Below the pieces are notes generated by a model. That model saw only the letters and a list, made by a program, of their open reading frames with translations, was not told the origin of the DNA and did no database searches. A program made the translations under genes and the position numbers. DNA of 7,075 nucleotides from Comamonadaceae bacterium (GTDB lineage Bacteria; Pseudomonadota; Gammaproteobacteria; Burkholderiales; Burkholderiaceae_C): positions 1 through 7,075 of the forward strand of contig CANHUM010000089.1 of NCBI GenBank assembly GCA_947463845.1. The letters run 5' to 3'. This document shows, piece by piece, positions 4,569 through 7,075 of the stretch (position 1 is the stretch's first letter; the number at the start of each line of letters is the position of its first letter).

Positions 4569-7075
4569 GTGAATTTTGCCGAACCCTCTGTCTTACCCGA
4601 AGAACCCGAACCCGCGCGCTATCTGGCCTCAGCGCTGCGGCAAAGCCACATCAGCGTACGTGGGGCGCGCACCCACAACCTGAAAAACATCGACCTCGAC
4701 ATCCCCCGCAACCAGCTGGTGGTGATCACCGGCTTGTCAGGATCGGGCAAATCGAGTCTGGCCTTTGACACGCTGTACGCCGAAGGTCAGCGCCGTTATG
4801 TGGAAAGCCTGTCGGCCTACGCACGCCAATTCTTGCAGCTGATGGACAAGCCCGATGTGGACCTGATCGAGGGCCTGTCCCCCGCAATTTCCATCGAACA
4901 AAAAGCCACCAGCCACAACCCCCGCTCCACCGTGGGCACCGTCACCGAGATCCACGACTACCTGCGCCTGCTGTATGCCCGGGCGGGCACGCCCTACTGC
5001 CCCGACCATAACCTGCCCCTGCAGGCGCAAACCGTGAGCCAGATGGTGGACGCCGTGCTGGCCTTGCCCGAAGACACCAAGCTCATGATCCTCGCGCCCA
5101 TTGCGCGCGAGAAAAAAGGCGAGTTTGAAAAAGTTTTTGAGCAGATGCAGGCCCTGGGCTATGTGCGCTTTCGCGTCAATAGTCAGACGGTGGAAGTGGA
5201 AGACCTGCCCGCCCTCAAGAAAACCGAGAAACACAACATCGATGTGGTGGTGGACCGCATCAAAGTCCGCTCGGAAGAAGACCCCAAGGCACGCGATGCC
5301 CTGCGCCAGCGTCTGGCCGAGAGCTTTGAAGCCGCGCTGCACCTGGCCGAGCACCGCGCGGTGGCCCTGGAAATGGACACGGGGAAAGAACACCTGTTCA
5401 ACGCCAAGTTCTCATGCCCGGTGTGCTCCTATTCCATCAGCGAGCTGGAGCCCAGGTTGTTCTCATTCAACTCGCCGATGGGCGCATGCCCGACCTGCGA
5501 CGGCATCGGCAGCATGGCGTTTTTTGACCCGGAGCGCGTGGTCGCCTTCCCCAGTCTGAGCCTCGCCAGTGGGGCCATCAAAGGCTGGGACCGACGCAAC
5601 GGCTTTTACTTCAGCATGCTCGAAAGCCTGGCCAGGCATTACCGGTTTGACATTGAAACCCCGTTTGAAAAACTCGCCCCCGCACACCAACAGGTCTTGC
5701 TGCACGGCTCGGGGGACGAAGACATCAAATTCAGCTACGTGATGGAGTCCGGTGCCTCACAAGGCAAAAAGATCAGCAAGAAACACCCGTTTGAGGGAAT
5801 CATTCCCAACATGACGCGGCGCTACCGCGAAACCGACTCGGCCGTGGTGCGCGAGGACCTGGCGCGTTACCGCAATATGCAGGCTTGCACCGATTGCAAC
5901 GGCACCCGTTTGCGGCGCGAAGCCCGTCATGTGCGCATCGGCGAGGGTGCGCAGTCCCGCGCCATTTATGAAATCAGCCACATCACCCTGGGCGAATCAC
6001 AGCAGTATTTTCAGGGCCTGACCATGCACGGGGCCAAGGCCGAGATCGCCGACAAGGTGGTGCGCGAGATCGCTTTGCGCTTGAAATTCCTCAACGATGT
6101 GGGCCTCAATTATTTGAGCCTGGACCGCAGCGCCGACACGCTGTCGGGTGGCGAATCCCAGCGTATCCGTCTGGCCAGCCAGATCGGCTCGGGCCTCACG
6201 GGCGTGATGTACGTGCTGGACGAGCCCAGCATCGGATTGCACCAGCGCGACAACGACCGCCTGATCGGTACGCTGCAGCACCTGCGCGACATTGGCAACA
6301 GCGTGCTGGTGGTCGAGCACGACGAAGACATGATCCGCGTGGCCGATCACGTCATCGACATGGGGCCGGGTGCGGGTGTGCATGGTGGGCGCGTGATGGC
6401 GCAAGGCACTTGCACCGACATCATGGCGGCCCCCGACTCGGTCACGGGCCAGTACATGTCGGGCCGCAAGAAAATCGAAATTCCGAAACGCCACAAGCCC
6501 GGCAAGGACTGCATCGAAATCGTCGGGGCCTCGGGCAACAACCTGAAAAATGTGAATGTGAAATTTCCCGTGGGTCTGCTCACCTGCGTGACCGGTGTGT
6601 CGGGCTCGGGCAAGTCCACCCTGGTCAACGACACGCTTTACACCGCAGCGGCGCACCAGATTCACCGGGCGCATGATGAAGCAGCCGCCCATGACGAAAT
6701 CAAAGGGCTGGAGCATTTCGACAAGGTCATCAACGTCGACCAGTCCCCCATTGGCCGCACGCCGCGCAGCAACCCCGCCACCTACACGGGCTTGTTCACC
6801 CACATCCGCGAGCTGATGGCCGAAGTACCCGCGGCACGCGAGCGCGGCTATGGTCCAGGGCGCTTTTCCTTCAACGTGGCCGGCGGTCGCTGCGAAGCCT
6901 GCCAGGGCGACGGTATGGTGAAAGTGGAGATGCACTTTTTGCCCGACGTGTACGTGCCCTGCGACGTGTGCCACGGCATGCGCTACAACCGCGAAACCCT
7001 CGAAGTGCAATACAAGGGCCAGAACATCGCGCAGATCCTGAACATGACGGTGGAAGCCGCGCACCAGTTCTTCAG
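4569..7075 (+). CDS. uvrA: Excinuclease ABC subunit A, UvrA (3' end beyond the window)
   Basis: UvrA is the ABC-type ATPase that with UvrB finds bulky DNA lesions in nucleotide excision repair. The 835 visible codons stay in one frame to the window edge. Residue numbers assume the GTG at 4569. Seen in order: Walker A GLSGSGKS (55-62); the [14 protein letters not shown] region; zinc module C283/C286...C307/C310; ABC signature LSGGES (525-530); Walker [11 protein letters not shown] with D551/E552; second Walker [10 protein letters not shown] (676-684); second zinc module C775/C778...C798/C801. Compared with the 940-residue E. coli protein, about 140 C-terminal residues are missing, including the second signature and Walker B. 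There is no in-frame ATG between the stop at 4536-4538 and the conserved core. GTG 4569 adds about 24 residues before VRGARTHN, and TTG 4548 is the alternative. Neither has a clear Shine-Dalgarno. Identity is certain; the start is not. Confidence 0.97.
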   Translation, partial: MNFAEPSVLPEEPEPARYLASALRQSHISVRGARTHNLKNIDLDIPRNQLVVITGLSGSGKSSLAFDTLYAEGQRRYVESLSAYARQFLQLMDKPDVDLIEGLSPAISIEQKATSHNPRSTVGTVTEIHDYLRLLYARAGTPYCPDHNLPLQAQTVSQMVDAVLALPEDTKLMILAPIAREKKGEFEKVFEQMQALGYVRFRVNSQTVEVEDLPALKKTEKHNIDVVVDRIKVRSEEDPKARDALRQRLAESFEAALHLAEHRAVALEMDTGKEHLFNAKFSCPVCSYSISELEPRLFSFNSPMGACPTCDGIGSMAFFDPERVVAFPSLSLASGAIKGWDRRNGFYFSMLESLARHYRFDIETPFEKLAPAHQQVLLHGSGDEDIKFSYVMESGASQGKKISKKHPFEGIIPNMTRRYRETDSAVVREDLARYRNMQACTDCNGTRLRREARHVRIGEGAQSRAIYEISHITLGESQQYFQGLTMHGAKAEIADKVVREIALRLKFLNDVGLNYLSLDRSADTLSGGESQRIRLASQIGSGLTGVMYVLDEPSIGLHQRDNDRLIGTLQHLRDIGNSVLVVEHDEDMIRVADHVIDMGPGAGVHGGRVMAQGTCTDIMAAPDSVTGQYMSGRKKIEIPKRHKPGKDCIEIVGASGNNLKNVNVKFPVGLLTCVTGVSGSGKSTLVNDTLYTAAAHQIHRAHDEAAAHDEIKGLEHFDKVINVDQSPIGRTPRSNPATYTGLFTHIRELMAEVPAARERGYGPGRFSFNVAGGRCEACQGDGMVKVEMHFLPDVYVPCDVCHGMRYNRETLEVQYKGQNIAQILNMTVEAAHQFF

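Noticed and set aside
5997..7064. Long open frame antisense to uvrA on the minus strand (355 codons), and smaller ones at 4737-5393 and 5757-5981
   Set aside because: The peptides are rich in His, Val, Ala and Gly with no recognisable domain, as expected from the complement of GC-biased codons. The sense frame is unmistakably UvrA throughout.

Overview
This GC-rich window looks like chromosomal DNA from a beta-proteobacterium of the order Burkholderiales, most likely Comamonadaceae. The basis is the UvrA and SSB sequences, the DUF3422 protein, and an uvrA / MFS transporter / ssb neighbourhood. The lineage is inferred from sequence character and recalled family members, not from a search. I see no mobile element, CRISPR array, tRNA or rRNA, and no gene-free stretch longer than about 300 bases.

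Layout: one divergent region near 4401-4568 separates two blocks. To the right, on the plus strand, uvrA (nucleotide excision repair ATPase) starts near 4569 and runs off the window with roughly its last 140 residues missing. To the left, all genes are on the minus strand. In transcription order they are a YajR-like MFS transporter (4400 to 3213), ssb (3134 to 2646), a strong Rho-independent terminator (2615 to 2583), a TDT/SLAC1-family membrane transporter (2574 to 1588), a membrane-anchored DUF3422 protein (1488 to 154), and the N-terminus of a LysR-type regulator (149 to the window edge).

uvrA and ssb form a DNA-repair/replication pair that in E. coli lies directly back to back. Here a transporter gene is interposed on the ssb side, and no LexA-like operator is visible between them. 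The terminator after ssb separates this unit from the downstream TDT gene. DUF3422 and the LysR gene are separated by four bases and may be translationally coupled.

Most of the window is ordinary housekeeping content, and I did not find a convincing undescribed system. The points worth a second look are local: the uvrA start (no in-frame ATG, with an out-of-frame ATG behind a good Shine-Dalgarno), the ssb terminator abutting the next gene, the apparent loss of the YajR C-terminal domain, and the DUF3422/LysR junction.
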